Source: Lentisphaerae bacterium RIFOXYA12_64_32 (GTDB taxonomy: Bacteria > Verrucomicrobiota > Lentisphaeria > Oligosphaerales > YB12-FULL-65-16). Taken from it: 45,666 nucleotides of DNA. Shown piece after piece: positions 24,826 through 33,716 of the stretch; position 1 is the stretch's first letter, and each line of letters starts with the position of its first letter. The DNA lies in contig MHBL01000319.1 of assembly GCA_001803235.1 (NCBI GenBank), positions 1-45,666 on the forward strand, given 5' to 3'. The position numbers were made by a program, and so were the translations under genes. The notes below the pieces were generated by a model that was not told the DNA's origin, ran no database searches, and saw only the letters and a list, made by a program, of their open reading frames with translations.

Positions 24826-25665
24826 TCACTTTCGTGTCGTCCGCCCAGGAACGCCGCCGCCCGCGCCGCACGCCAGACCCCGGGCGCGTTCGACCAGGGC
24901 GTTGGACGGCGGCACGCCCGACGGCTGGGTCAGATCGATGACCAGCGACCGGGCATTGCGCCGCACTTCCGCCTGGTACTCCGAGTCGGCCGGGCACCCT
25001 CGCCAACAGCAGGTGGTGCCAGCCGGCAACGACGTGTAGTAGGTGCTGAAGGTGATCTGCCAACGCTGTTCGGCAGGCACCAGGGCGAGCGCCTCGGCAA
25101 ACAACCCCAGCACGTCTACGCCCGGCTCGTAGATCAGGAAAGCGGGAACCCCGGGTCGGCTGAGGGCCGCATACGCCAGCGCACCCGCCCAACCGGCATC
25201 GCCGACGGCCTGCTGCCAGAGCCGCGCGCCACCGACCTGACCGTCGCCGGCCGGCACCGCTTTCGGGACGGAAATGCACCGCGGTTCGGCATCCCAACGC
25301 TCGAGGAAGAACGCCGACTGCTGCGCCAGCCAGGCCGGACCGCCGGCCGGCAGTTCGGACCGCCCGAGCACGACGTGATGCGCGATCTTGTTCGAACGTT
25401 GCGTGTGGTCCGCTAGGGCCGGTGCAATGCGCGAGAGAATGCTCAAGGTCTGCCCGCCGAAGGTGTAGCGGCAATGAACGACTCGGACAGGATCCAGGTC
25501 GGCCTTCGGATGGTGTGGCGGATACAGGTTCGTGTACGCACTAAGCGCTTCCAGGACCTGGATGGTCTCCGGCCGCATGCCCTGGGTGTAGGCCACGGTG
25601 CAGAAACCACGCGTTCCGGGCCGCAACCCGCGGCTGGCCGACGTGTAGATCAGTTCCTGCGCCAT
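24826..25665 (-). CDS. GAP1-N2-like GTPase-associated protein
   Basis: 279 residues starting AQELIYTSASRGLRPGTRGF, with RPETIQVLEALSAYTNLYPP, the Arg/Asn-containing RSNKIAHHVVLGRSELP and a middle region resembling the GAP1-M domain (WQITFSTYYTSLP). These blocks match my memory of the GAP1-N2/GAP1-M family, named for genomic linkage to GTPases in predicted conflict systems. The usual C-terminal GAP1-C domain seems absent; the protein ends in a short basic tail. Biochemical role unproven. ATG 25665 is chosen (MAQELIYTSA); 40 upstream codons look non-coding. It lies 168 bases after the GTPase gene and 10 bases before the coiled-coil gene. Confidence 0.72.
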   Translation of the reverse strand: MAQELIYTSASRGLRPGTRGFCTVAYTQGMRPETIQVLEALSAYTNLYPPHHPKADLDPVRVVHCRYTFGGQTLSILSRIAPALADHTQRSNKIAHHVVLGRSELPAGGPAWLAQQSAFFLERWDAEPRCISVPKAVPAGDGQVGGARLWQQAVGDAGWAGALAYAALSRPGVPAFLIYEPGVDVLGLFAEALALVPAEQRWQITFSTYYTSLPAGTTCCWRGCPADSEYQAEVRRNARSLVIDLTQPSGVPPSNALVERARGLACGAGGGVPGRTTRK

Positions 25666-25793
25666 ACGTGTCCAATCAGGTTCTGAGGCTGCAGGCGGCA
25701 GCCGCACACACCCCACGGCGTCCTGACAGCCTCCCGCCACTCCAACGGCCACGTGGCAGGTCTCGGTCCTGCATTGACCCGACAAGCTCCGGA

Positions 25794-25823
25794 CCTACAG
25801 CCTAAACCCCTACAGCCTAAACC
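25794..25823. repeat. Short tandem repeat, 15-base unit twice
   Basis: CCTACAGCCTAAACC occurs twice in a row, each unit being two heptamers (CCTACAG, CCTAAAC) plus one C. It sits in the 168-base gap between the GTPase and GAP1-like genes. Confidence 0.85.
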
Positions 25824-25833
25824 CCTGCCCGCC

Positions 25834-28116
25834 TCACTTGCGCCGCACGGGCATGTCGAACCAGGCGCCCGTCTTCGGGCAGCGCAACCGCGCGCCGGTG
25901 TAGAACAGCGGCACCTGCAGCGGCTTCTCGAGTCCCGGCAGACTCACAAACACCACGTCGCCCGAAACCTTGAACTCCGCCGCGACGGTGTCCACCCCGC
26001 GTTTCCGCGTCCGCGGCTGCGCCGGAATGAACCCGCGCTGACAGAAGAAGTACAGCATGGGCGCCGAGACCCAAAACGGCTCGATATCGCCCGGCTGTAT
26101 GCCGATCATGCCCGAGTCCGGGTTCAGTTTCGGGCTGTGGCCCAGCGCGCTGTTGGGCAGGTAGAGCACATCGCCCGCGAACGACTCGGCCGTGGTGACC
26201 ACCTCGGGGCAAACCTCTTCCAGCAGGCAGCGCACGGAGTACGACACGGTCCGGATCAGCTCCATGTCGACGCCGCAACTGTTCCACTTCGCTTCCCAGC
26301 GCCAGGGCGCTTCCGGCAGATCCATCTTGAGCCGGTCCAGCCACACGTCCGCCTTGGATACGATGACCATCAGCAGCTTGCCGGTCTTGGCGCCAGCGCG
26401 CATGCCGGAATACTTGCGGATACGGTTGATCATCTCCGTGAGGATGATCTCCTGCCGCTGCACGCGCGCACCCTTGGCCAGTTGCGGGTCGTCGGCCTTC
26501 AGCAGACGCCGGAAGCGCACATCCTTGGTCGGATCGAACAGGAAAAAGATGGCGTCCGAGTGCAGCAGGTGCTGTGTGGTCGGGTTGACCACCGAGTCCA
26601 TGCCGGGCTCGAAATGCTCACCCGCGTTGTCGTACAGCACCAGGGTCCGCGACATCTTCTCCTTGGCCTGCGCGTAATCCGGGTGATGCTCCGCCGGCGT
26701 GACGGAAAACATGAACGGCTTCGGCAGGTTGATCAGCATGCCGTCGAGCAGGATCTGGTTGTACAACTCGCCCTGCAGCTCCGTCTTGCGCAGCGCCACG
26801 ATCTGCTCCGGGTCAGAGTTGAGGAACAGCGTCTCCTCGAAGTCGTTCAGGATCTGGTTGTTGATCGCGTCGGTGTCCGTGAACGAAACGGCGAAGTTCT
26901 TCGACAGCGTGTTGCGCAGGTCCCAGGTCATGCTGGTCAGAAAATACGACTTGCCGCTCGCCGTAGCGCCCACGATCGACAGGAACAGCGGCGGCATCTC
27001 GCTGGCCGGCTGCGGGATCCGCAGGTGACAGCGCGGACAGGCCATGTCCGGACAGGCCATGCCCATACTGTCCAGCGCGTGCCCCTCGGGCGTGAAACGC
27101 GACGGCAAAAACCGCTGCTGCGCATCCGCGCCCAGTACCGGGTCGCCGATCAGGCTCTGATGCCGCGCCACAAAAAGAAACTCCTCGACGTCGAACCGGT
27201 GCCAGCAATGCGGGCAGACGATGCCGCGCCGCGCCAGCGCGCGCCGCGTCTGCGTGTCGCGCGTCTCGCCGTCCTTCTTCGGCGTTTCCTTCTCCTTGCG
27301 GATCCTGACCACAGGCTCGGTGGCGGGTTTCTCATCGGTGATCTCGCGAACGCGCGGCTTGACGCGGACGAGCTCCGCCGGCCGCACCGGTTCGGGCGGG
27401 ACGGGAACGGGCGTCGCCGGTTCCACGGACGTCGCCGACACGGCAGCCGTGCCCTCCGCCTGGCCCGCCGCCACCGCCGGCGCCTGCACCGCAACCGTCT
27501 GCTCGGGTTGGCCGGCACCGAGGTCCGGTTTCACTGTCGTCGTCGCGGGCGGCGGACTGCGCTGGAACAACCCGGGAACGCACTGCGCCTGCAGCCAGGA
27601 CATGGAATCGGGAATCCACACCAGGTCGGTCTTCAGCAGTTTTCCCTCCCGCGCCAGCGCTTCCATCTGCTCGCGGGTGAACGGGCCATACTCACGACCC
27701 TCGTGCCGGTACAGGCACTTGCCCGGCTTCTTCTCCGGCTGCGGCCCCGCCGCAACCGGGGCCACCGCGCCCAGCTCGGCCTGAAATGCCGTTCCGCCTG
27801 GTTCGAGATCGACATCGACACGACCGAGCCGCATTTGCAGAGGGCGATCAACCAGGACCTGCGTCACACGCCGGCCTTCGAGCGAGATGCCATTCGTGCT
27901 CCACTGGTCCTCGATCTGGATCTGGTTGTTCGGCAGCAGTGCCAGCACCGCGTGCAGCGTCGAAACCGACGGCTCGCAGATGGCAATGTCGCACGTCTCC
28001 GCGCGCCCGATGCGGCAGGGAAACTGCGTGACCTGGTAGGCGGCCACATCGCGATCGCCCTGCCGCACACGCAGAATGCAGAACGGGACATCAGCCTTGC
28101 CCGCGTCATTGCTCAT
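25834..28116 (-). CDS. FHA-GYF-zinc ribbon-GTPase protein (double-GTPase-like, GAP1-associated)
   Basis: 760 residues. (1) FHA domain ~10-105: CRIGRAETCDI, SVSTLHAVLALL, STNGISLEG, which in this fold binds phosphothreonine. (2) GYF_2-like domain ~132-185: YGPFTREQMEALAREGKL, SMSWLQAQ. (3) Pro/Val/Thr-rich linker to ~290. (4) Zinc ribbon Cys301/Cys304 and Cys360/Cys363. (5) P-loop NTPase: Walker A GATASGKS with Lys389, switch-like DNAGEHFE (DxxG), and SKAD in the G4 position, which argues for GTP. The pattern matches the DO-GTPase2-type proteins linked to GAP1 (from memory). AAGGG lies nine bases before ATG 28116. First gene of the cassette, so likely its regulator or sensor. No kinase or phosphatase adjacent. 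Confidence 0.8.
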   Translation of the reverse strand: MSNDAGKADVPFCILRVRQGDRDVAAYQVTQFPCRIGRAETCDIAICEPSVSTLHAVLALLPNNQIQIEDQWSTNGISLEGRRVTQVLVDRPLQMRLGRVDVDLEPGGTAFQAELGAVAPVAAGPQPEKKPGKCLYRHEGREYGPFTREQMEALAREGKLLKTDLVWIPDSMSWLQAQCVPGLFQRSPPPATTTVKPDLGAGQPEQTVAVQAPAVAAGQAEGTAAVSATSVEPATPVPVPPEPVRPAELVRVKPRVREITDEKPATEPVVRIRKEKETPKKDGETRDTQTRRALARRGIVCPHCWHRFDVEEFLFVARHQSLIGDPVLGADAQQRFLPSRFTPEGHALDSMGMACPDMACPRCHLRIPQPASEMPPLFLSIVGATASGKSYFLTSMTWDLRNTLSKNFAVSFTDTDAINNQILNDFEETLFLNSDPEQIVALRKTELQGELYNQILLDGMLINLPKPFMFSVTPAEHHPDYAQAKEKMSRTLVLYDNAGEHFEPGMDSVVNPTTQHLLHSDAIFFLFDPTKDVRFRRLLKADDPQLAKGARVQRQEIILTEMINRIRKYSGMRAGAKTGKLLMVIVSKADVWLDRLKMDLPEAPWRWEAKWNSCGVDMELIRTVSYSVRCLLEEVCPEVVTTAESFAGDVLYLPNSALGHSPKLNPDSGMIGIQPGDIEPFWVSAPMLYFFCQRGFIPAQPRTRKRGVDTVAAEFKVSGDVVFVSLPGLEKPLQVPLFYTGARLRCPKTGAWFDMPVRRK

Positions 28117-28248
28117 GAAGCCGCCCTTTCACCGCTGCCTTCTTACCATACACTAGCCGAGTATTCCGCCCGGGCAAGACAGAGCAGAACGAGGCGGGAG
28201 ACACGGCGAGGCACCGCAGGAGCGCGGCCCGCGCCGCGCTGCGACATC

Positions 28249-31200
28249 TCACTCCGTAACCTTTGCCAACGGGACCAGCACCAGATAGTCGAGGTTCATC
28301 CCCGCCCCATAGTTGACCAAGGTCAGCGGGTGCGAACCCGCCGCGAGATCGAATGGCAACACCGCTCCGGACGCATCGGCTACGACGAAGTGCCTCCACT
28401 GCGCCGGCTCGGCCCCGACGCCGCCCGTACAGGCGAACGCCACCGGTTGCCCCGCATTGAGGTCCTGGCCGTCGAGTTGGACCATGCGCTTCGCGCCCGC
28501 CGCGTCCCACACCGCCGCCTTCAGCACCAACGCATATCGCCCGGCGGCTGGCACGTTCATCGTCCACGTCAGACTGTGACCCACATCCGTCCACTCGCTC
28601 AGACCGGTCCCGTTCGAAAGGAACGTGCGGTTTGTGTAGGGCTTGGCCACGCCAAGCTCCTGCCTCGCCACCGTCTCCGCTTCCCAGAAGATACGCCCGG
28701 GTGTCTCTGCGAACTCCGCAGGTTTCTCGAGCGCCGGGACACTGCCGGTCGGCATGACCGAGACAAACTCGAGCCGACTCAACTTCACGCCAGCGTCCCA
28801 GGACATGGCAACGGCATTGCCCTGCAGCCAAACCAGATCACTCTTGAGTACGCTCTCGCCGTTGCCGACCTGCGTCCCGATGCCGGGCCAGGGCGCCGTG
28901 AGAGTACCAGGTCCGGTCGCGTGCAACTCGACCCGGCAGCGACCGCCCGACACGGGCGGCTTGGCCGCGAACACGTACCGGTCCTGCCACGACAGGGTCG
29001 CCTGCGCCGTGCCGCGCTGCTCGCCGCACACCAACTCGACCGTCTCCGCCGCCGCGGGCTTCGCGCCGGAGTAGACCTCGATCCACTCGCGCGGCGGCAG
29101 TTCCAGCGTCCCGTCCGGCTGCGCTTTGAGCTCGGCCGGCGCCTGGCCGTTTCGCTCGAGGAAAACGGCGGTCGGCGCCTGCGGCAGGCGGACCCGCACC
29201 GGCGCGCTGTCGCCGGGGTCGCGGCCAACCACCGTGCGCTGCGCCTCGAACGACACGGAAACCGTAGATTCCTTCTCCGCCTTGAGCAACTCGGTGGCGC
29301 CCTGACGGCAGACGGTGCCCCGGACCATGCACAGGCGCGTCACGTTTCCGCCGGCCACACCGATCGCCAGCATCTGCGCGTCGGAACTCCAGTCGCCGCA
29401 ACGGATCCCCGTCCCGCCCGGCGGCGGCAGCAGCACGAGCAGTTCCTCGCCGGCCACGGTCCCGCGCAGCGCCATGGCACCGTCGCTGGGTTCGACGCTG
29501 AAAGCTGGCGGTTCGGCGCCGGCGCGCGTCGGCGCCAGCAACGCTACGAAACGCTGTCGGTCGGTCGCCTCCGTCGTCGACGCCGCCACATGGTACTGCG
29601 CCTGCAGCCTGACCTTGCCCGCCAGCGGCGGCGGGTCGAACTGGTCCGTCATGGTCAAGGCCAGCGCCTTGGGCCACAGCAGTGCGGCGTGCAGGAACGC
29701 CCCCTCGCGAACCGTCTCGATCGTCCGTGCCTCCGGGTTGATCGTGGGCTGAACCTCCGTGTGCAGCAACCACTGGAATGGCACTGGCTTGGGCGCTTTG
29801 ATTTCGTCCACCACCACGAACAATCCCGGCCGGACGAACAGGATCCGCCGTTCCCAACTCTCCAGAGCGCCCTTGTAACCGGCCGCCGCCTGGCCGGCCA
29901 CGAAGTCAAAACCGGCACCATGCACGAACCCGGTCAGCATCCCGGTTGAGGTGATATCATTGATGGCCTGGCCCTTGCCGTCCGCGAGGATCGCATTGTG
30001 CGCCTTGGTCTGCTTGGTGTAGCCGTAGTGGTGTGCGCTGCCGTAGCTCTCGTAGTACCCCGCGTCGATCGCCAGACTGCGACCGTAGGCGAAAAGCACG
30101 AAGCTGTTCTGATCCGCATGCGAGTGACTGTACGACCCGTGCGGACTGGACTTGAACCCCAGCATCACGTCCGCCGGGTCCGTCAGGTCGGAGTGCAGGA
30201 ATGCCCAGCCGATGTCCGGGAACGACCGCGATTGTGCGATATCCGCAGGCGGCTTGACCGCCACGTCGCGACAGCGCAGCAGGTCCTGCCAGGTGGGGGA
30301 CGGCTTGCTGCCCGGCATGGCGTCGGCATACCACCGGAAGTACGGGTTCCCGTAGATCGAGGCGAACGCGCCCAGCAACCGCGCGTCGCTCGCCCCGGGC
30401 TTGCCCGGGTGCCCGTCGCCGAACCACGACGTGGTGGCAAACGGCGACAGGCAGTAGAAGCGCCACCACGGCTGGTTCGCGTACCACGGCTTGGCGAACA
30501 GGTCGATACCGAGCGCGGTGCGGATCGACTCCCAGTGGTCCAGGTGCCCCTCGACCGACCACAGCCCGTAGTTCACGCCTTCGCTCCAGCCGCCGTTGTC
30601 GCCGCCCCAGGGCGGAAACATGGCGGCATAGAACGGCACCACGTACTCGAAAATCTCGCTGACTTCCGGCACGTCGCCCAGCAACGCGAGGGACGTGGTG
30701 CACATCATGCCGAGGATCGTGATGCCGTGCGAATTCCGCGGGTAGTAGCGCAGCGTCCGGCAGTCGTTGCCGCCCTGCGTTCCGTACGTCGTACGGACAC
30801 GGCCCATGATGCTGGCCGCGACGGTCGCGCGCTCCTCCGGCGTCAGGTCGTTGCACAGCCAGTCGTAGGCGATCGACATGTTCAGCATGATCGCGCGCCC
30901 GACCTGGTCCTGCCACTGGAAACAGGTTGGCCCCTCCGGGTCCCACGTCGCCTGCTCCAGCATGAACTGCTTCGCTTTGTCGAGGAAGCGCTTGTCTTGG
31001 GTCATCAGGTACGCGAAAGCGCACTGCACATACACGTTCTGCATCGCGCTGCTCGGACCATAGAGGTACTTGTACACCTCGCCCCAGGGGTCGAAATCCC
31101 AGTAGTCGACCGGCTCCGGTTTCACCTCCGCGGTCAGCGACCTCTCGGCCGCGGCGAGAAACGCCGGCCAGCGCGGGTCCGCGAGGACGCGCACGCGGTC

Positions 31201-32700
31201 CTGCTCAAGGGTCGCAGGGGTGACGTACAGCCGCGGGTGCGGCCCGGCGCGCGACGCCAGTTCGGCGACCGCCGGGAATGGCCACGCCACGGCCGACGGG
31301 GCAATCGTGAAGCGCCAGGCGTCGGAGGTCTGCAGCGGCTGCCCGGCCGCGTCCAGCGCCACGGTGCGCCAGTACCACGGTTTGTCCGCCGCCAGCGGCG
31401 CGGAGTGGAGATAGCTGTTGTACGCCAGTGACGGCGACGCGACAACCACCTTTTCGAAACCGGACGTGTCGCTCAGTTCCACGCGGTAGCTCTTCGCCTC
31501 CATGAGCGGCGGGAACACGAACGCCGGCGGGTTGGTCAGCACCGCCGCATCCGCGGCGGGCTGGCGCAGGATCAGCTGCGGACTCTTCGGGTCCCAGCGA
31601 TACACGGCGTCCTTCTTCCAGGCCAGGTTCGGCGCCGCCACCGGGGCAAGCGTCACGTCGTCGAACCACGCCTCGCCCGCGCCGACCAGGCGCAGTTCGA
31701 TGCGGCAGACCAATTCGCGGTCCTGAAAGCGCGGCAAAATGCGAATGGTGCCGCCGATCGATTTCCAGTCCGCCGCCACGTTCGTGTTTGTGGCCCAGAA
31801 GTTCAGCTTCTCGTCGGTCGTCGCGTCGTGGAAATGGACCAGCAATCGGCACATGGCGTTCCGACCGCGCACCCGGCAGGAGACACGATAGTGGCTGGCA
31901 GGCTTGCCCAGCCGCACCGGCGCCGAGATCAATGCCCCGCGACACTTGCCCTCCCCGCGTCCGGCAAACACGAGCTTTGCGGCTGGGTTGTCCTTGTCCA
32001 GCTCGCGGCTGACGGTGTAGTCGCCGTTCTCGGTCTCCAGGGTCCAGCCATCGAGCGCCGTGGCTGCCCCGCCTGCAAAATCCGCGTTCGCAACCACAAC
32101 CCGTTCCACAAGCTTCCCGCCGGGGCCGAGCACCATGCCATCGGCAATCTGTTCCATGGCCACGTCGTCCCAGTATGCGACCCCGGCGCCCTCGGCGCCT
32201 TTCCCGGAAAACCGGAGCACCACCTGCGCGTGCGTGGCACCCGGCGGCGCCGCGGCGACCAGAACGCGGTCCGTCCACTCGCCGGTCCCCCGCGTCGCGT
32301 CCGTGCCGGGGGGATCAATAGCCAGACGTCCGGCTTCCGTCGGACCGCTGGACCAGTAGATGTTGGTACTGGCCGCAGCCGTCGTGCCGGGTTCGAGGAA
32401 CACACAGGCACCGAACCGATAGTTCTTCGACGGTATCACCGGCAGGAACTGGGACGCGACGATGTAGCCGCCCTTGGGCAGATCGAACCGCAACGCCTGC
32501 TTGCCCGTGTGCACCCGCACATCCGAGACCACGCAAGCACCCGCACCTGCGCCTTCCTTCGGCGCCCAGACAGCGACGCTCGCTGGCGGCTTGCCAGACT
32601 CGTCCTGCTCAAAGCCGTTCTGCGCCACCTGCCCGTACCCGTATGCCGCCGGCAACAGGAGCGGTGCAAGAACAGCAAACCACCGGTTATGCCGACTCAT
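28249..32700 (-). CDS. Secreted giant heparinase II/III-like polysaccharide lyase
   Basis: 1483 residues with a signal peptide (MSRHNRWFAVLAPLLLPAAYGYG). Two N-terminal beta-sandwich modules (~25-400, each ending WDDV or WFDDVTLAPV), a fibronectin-like domain (~420-510), then an (alpha/alpha) toroid starting HPRLYVTPATLEQDRVRVL (~530-830, with NSHGITILGMM and WGGDNGGWSEGVNYG), the heparinase II/III beta domain with SHSHADQNSFVLFAYG (His861) and TKAHNAILADGKGQ, and a terminal carbohydrate-binding module (IFWEAETVARQ). Family members cleave uronate-containing polysaccharides by elimination; substrate (alginate, ulvan-like, glycosaminoglycan) is unknown. AGGAGG lies six bases before ATG 32700, and the start overlaps the upstream gene's stop (ATGA). 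Acts outside the cell or in the periplasm. Confidence 0.85.
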   Translation of the reverse strand: MSRHNRWFAVLAPLLLPAAYGYGQVAQNGFEQDESGKPPASVAVWAPKEGAGAGACVVSDVRVHTGKQALRFDLPKGGYIVASQFLPVIPSKNYRFGACVFLEPGTTAAASTNIYWSSGPTEAGRLAIDPPGTDATRGTGEWTDRVLVAAAPPGATHAQVVLRFSGKGAEGAGVAYWDDVAMEQIADGMVLGPGGKLVERVVVANADFAGGAATALDGWTLETENGDYTVSRELDKDNPAAKLVFAGRGEGKCRGALISAPVRLGKPASHYRVSCRVRGRNAMCRLLVHFHDATTDEKLNFWATNTNVAADWKSIGGTIRILPRFQDRELVCRIELRLVGAGEAWFDDVTLAPVAAPNLAWKKDAVYRWDPKSPQLILRQPAADAAVLTNPPAFVFPPLMEAKSYRVELSDTSGFEKVVVASPSLAYNSYLHSAPLAADKPWYWRTVALDAAGQPLQTSDAWRFTIAPSAVAWPFPAVAELASRAGPHPRLYVTPATLEQDRVRVLADPRWPAFLAAAERSLTAEVKPEPVDYWDFDPWGEVYKYLYGPSSAMQNVYVQCAFAYLMTQDKRFLDKAKQFMLEQATWDPEGPTCFQWQDQVGRAIMLNMSIAYDWLCNDLTPEERATVAASIMGRVRTTYGTQGGNDCRTLRYYPRNSHGITILGMMCTTSLALLGDVPEVSEIFEYVVPFYAAMFPPWGGDNGGWSEGVNYGLWSVEGHLDHWESIRTALGIDLFAKPWYANQPWWRFYCLSPFATTSWFGDGHPGKPGASDARLLGAFASIYGNPYFRWYADAMPGSKPSPTWQDLLRCRDVAVKPPADIAQSRSFPDIGWAFLHSDLTDPADVMLGFKSSPHGSYSHSHADQNSFVLFAYGRSLAIDAGYYESYGSAHHYGYTKQTKAHNAILADGKGQAINDITSTGMLTGFVHGAGFDFVAGQAAAGYKGALESWERRILFVRPGLFVVVDEIKAPKPVPFQWLLHTEVQPTINPEARTIETVREGAFLHAALLWPKALALTMTDQFDPPPLAGKVRLQAQYHVAASTTEATDRQRFVALLAPTRAGAEPPAFSVEPSDGAMALRGTVAGEELLVLLPPPGGTGIRCGDWSSDAQMLAIGVAGGNVTRLCMVRGTVCRQGATELLKAEKESTVSVSFEAQRTVVGRDPGDSAPVRVRLPQAPTAVFLERNGQAPAELKAQPDGTLELPPREWIEVYSGAKPAAAETVELVCGEQRGTAQATLSWQDRYVFAAKPPVSGGRCRVELHATGPGTLTAPWPGIGTQVGNGESVLKSDLVWLQGNAVAMSWDAGVKLSRLEFVSVMPTGSVPALEKPAEFAETPGRIFWEAETVARQELGVAKPYTNRTFLSNGTGLSEWTDVGHSLTWTMNVPAAGRYALVLKAAVWDAAGAKRMVQLDGQDLNAGQPVAFACTGGVGAEPAQWRHFVVADASGAVLPFDLAAGSHPLTLVNYGAGMNLDYLVLVPLAKVTE

Positions 32701-33611
32701 GATGCCTCCTCTTCTGCCATCAGACCCGCCTCGGACCCGAAGCCCAGTCGCTCGAACGCGCCGCCCAGCGCTTTGTCGAGGCGTGCCAGATCGTCGGGGT
32801 ACAACGAGATCAGTTTTCGGCCCTGCTGCTGGTACAGCTTCTGTTTCAGGAGCATCCCGATCTTGTAGTCTGTGCTGTCCATGCCCCAGTACTCGACGTA
32901 GACGTCGAACGGCGGCAGGTAGAAGTCGGGGCGGACGGCAAACCCCTGGATGATCTGGAACTTGTCGTCGTACCGGTACGGAATGCCGCGCGCCGCCAGC
33001 CAGTCGGCGATCTGCTTCTCGCCCTTGGACTGCACCACGGTGCGGTCGGCCGTGAGGATGGTCTTGTGATTCTCCACCTTCATGTCGAAGTTGCGCCGCT
33101 CGATGAAGACCGCATTGAAACATGCATCGCAGTAGACCCGCTGAAACTGCCGCTCCGAAATGTCGCGCTCGGCAGGCGTGGTCGTCTTGCCGCAACGGCT
33201 GCACGCCGCCGCGCTGAAATCGCGCCGCGCCGCCGCGGCCCTCTCGATCGACTCGATGGCACGCAAGGCCGCACCCAGATTGTACTCATGCTCGGCAGGG
33301 CGTTGAGCGGCGTCGCGCAAGGCCGGCAGCGCGGACTCGTCGCCGATCCTGCCCAAGGCGATCAGGGCGTACTGCCGCACCTGCGGGTGCTGGTCGCGCG
33401 TCAGTTCGCAAAGCACGGGCACGTACTCGCCGATGCCCGGGCACGGCGCCAGCTTGCCGAGCGCCGAGGCCGCGGCGCGCCGCACCGTGGCCTGCGGGTG
33501 CCGTGCGAGTTCGCCGAGCTCGGCCAGGGCCGCCGGGGCACCCGCGTCGCCAAGCTCGACCGCCCGGTGCCGGCAGCGCTCGGCGTCGGCCTGTTGTTGC
33601 CTACGGTTCAT
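32697..33611 (-). CDS. HEAT-repeat, zinc-ribbon and PD-(D/E)XK-nuclease-like protein
   Basis: 304 residues. HEAT/PBS-type helices fill ~15-130 (ATVRRAAASALGKLA, PQVRQYALIALGRIGDESA). A zinc ribbon uses Cys137/Cys140 and Cys161/Cys164. Residues ~190-290 show a restriction-endonuclease-like pattern: Glu198 in SKGEKQIADWLAARGIPYRY, Asp229 in VRPDFYLP, Glu240 in VYVEYWG and Lys250 or Lys256 downstream. The canonical E-x-K has become E-Y-W, as in some helicase-associated nuclease domains, so catalysis is uncertain. GGAGGAG lies seven bases before ATG 33611. Its stop overlaps the heparinase-like gene by four bases, so the two are translationally coupled although a functional link is not obvious. 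Confidence 0.68.
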   Translation of the reverse strand: MNRRQQQADAERCRHRAVELGDAGAPAALAELGELARHPQATVRRAAASALGKLAPCPGIGEYVPVLCELTRDQHPQVRQYALIALGRIGDESALPALRDAAQRPAEHEYNLGAALRAIESIERAAAARRDFSAAACSRCGKTTTPAERDISERQFQRVYCDACFNAVFIERRNFDMKVENHKTILTADRTVVQSKGEKQIADWLAARGIPYRYDDKFQIIQGFAVRPDFYLPPFDVYVEYWGMDSTDYKIGMLLKQKLYQQQGRKLISLYPDDLARLDKALGGAFERLGFGSEAGLMAEEEAS

Positions 33612-33716
33612 CGTGGATCTCCTCCCTCACCTTGCGACTCGACTCGCTCTGCTCATCTCGTCTCCCCGGGACGCACCGAGAGCCAGCGAGGCAAGTCCCC
33701 CCGTCGCTACGGTCCC

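Noticed and set aside
25753..29949. Very long plus-strand open frame (1398 codons)
   Set aside because: It runs antisense to the GTPase and heparinase-like genes, is rich in Arg, His and Gln as expected of complement of GC-rich coding sequence, and contains no domain.
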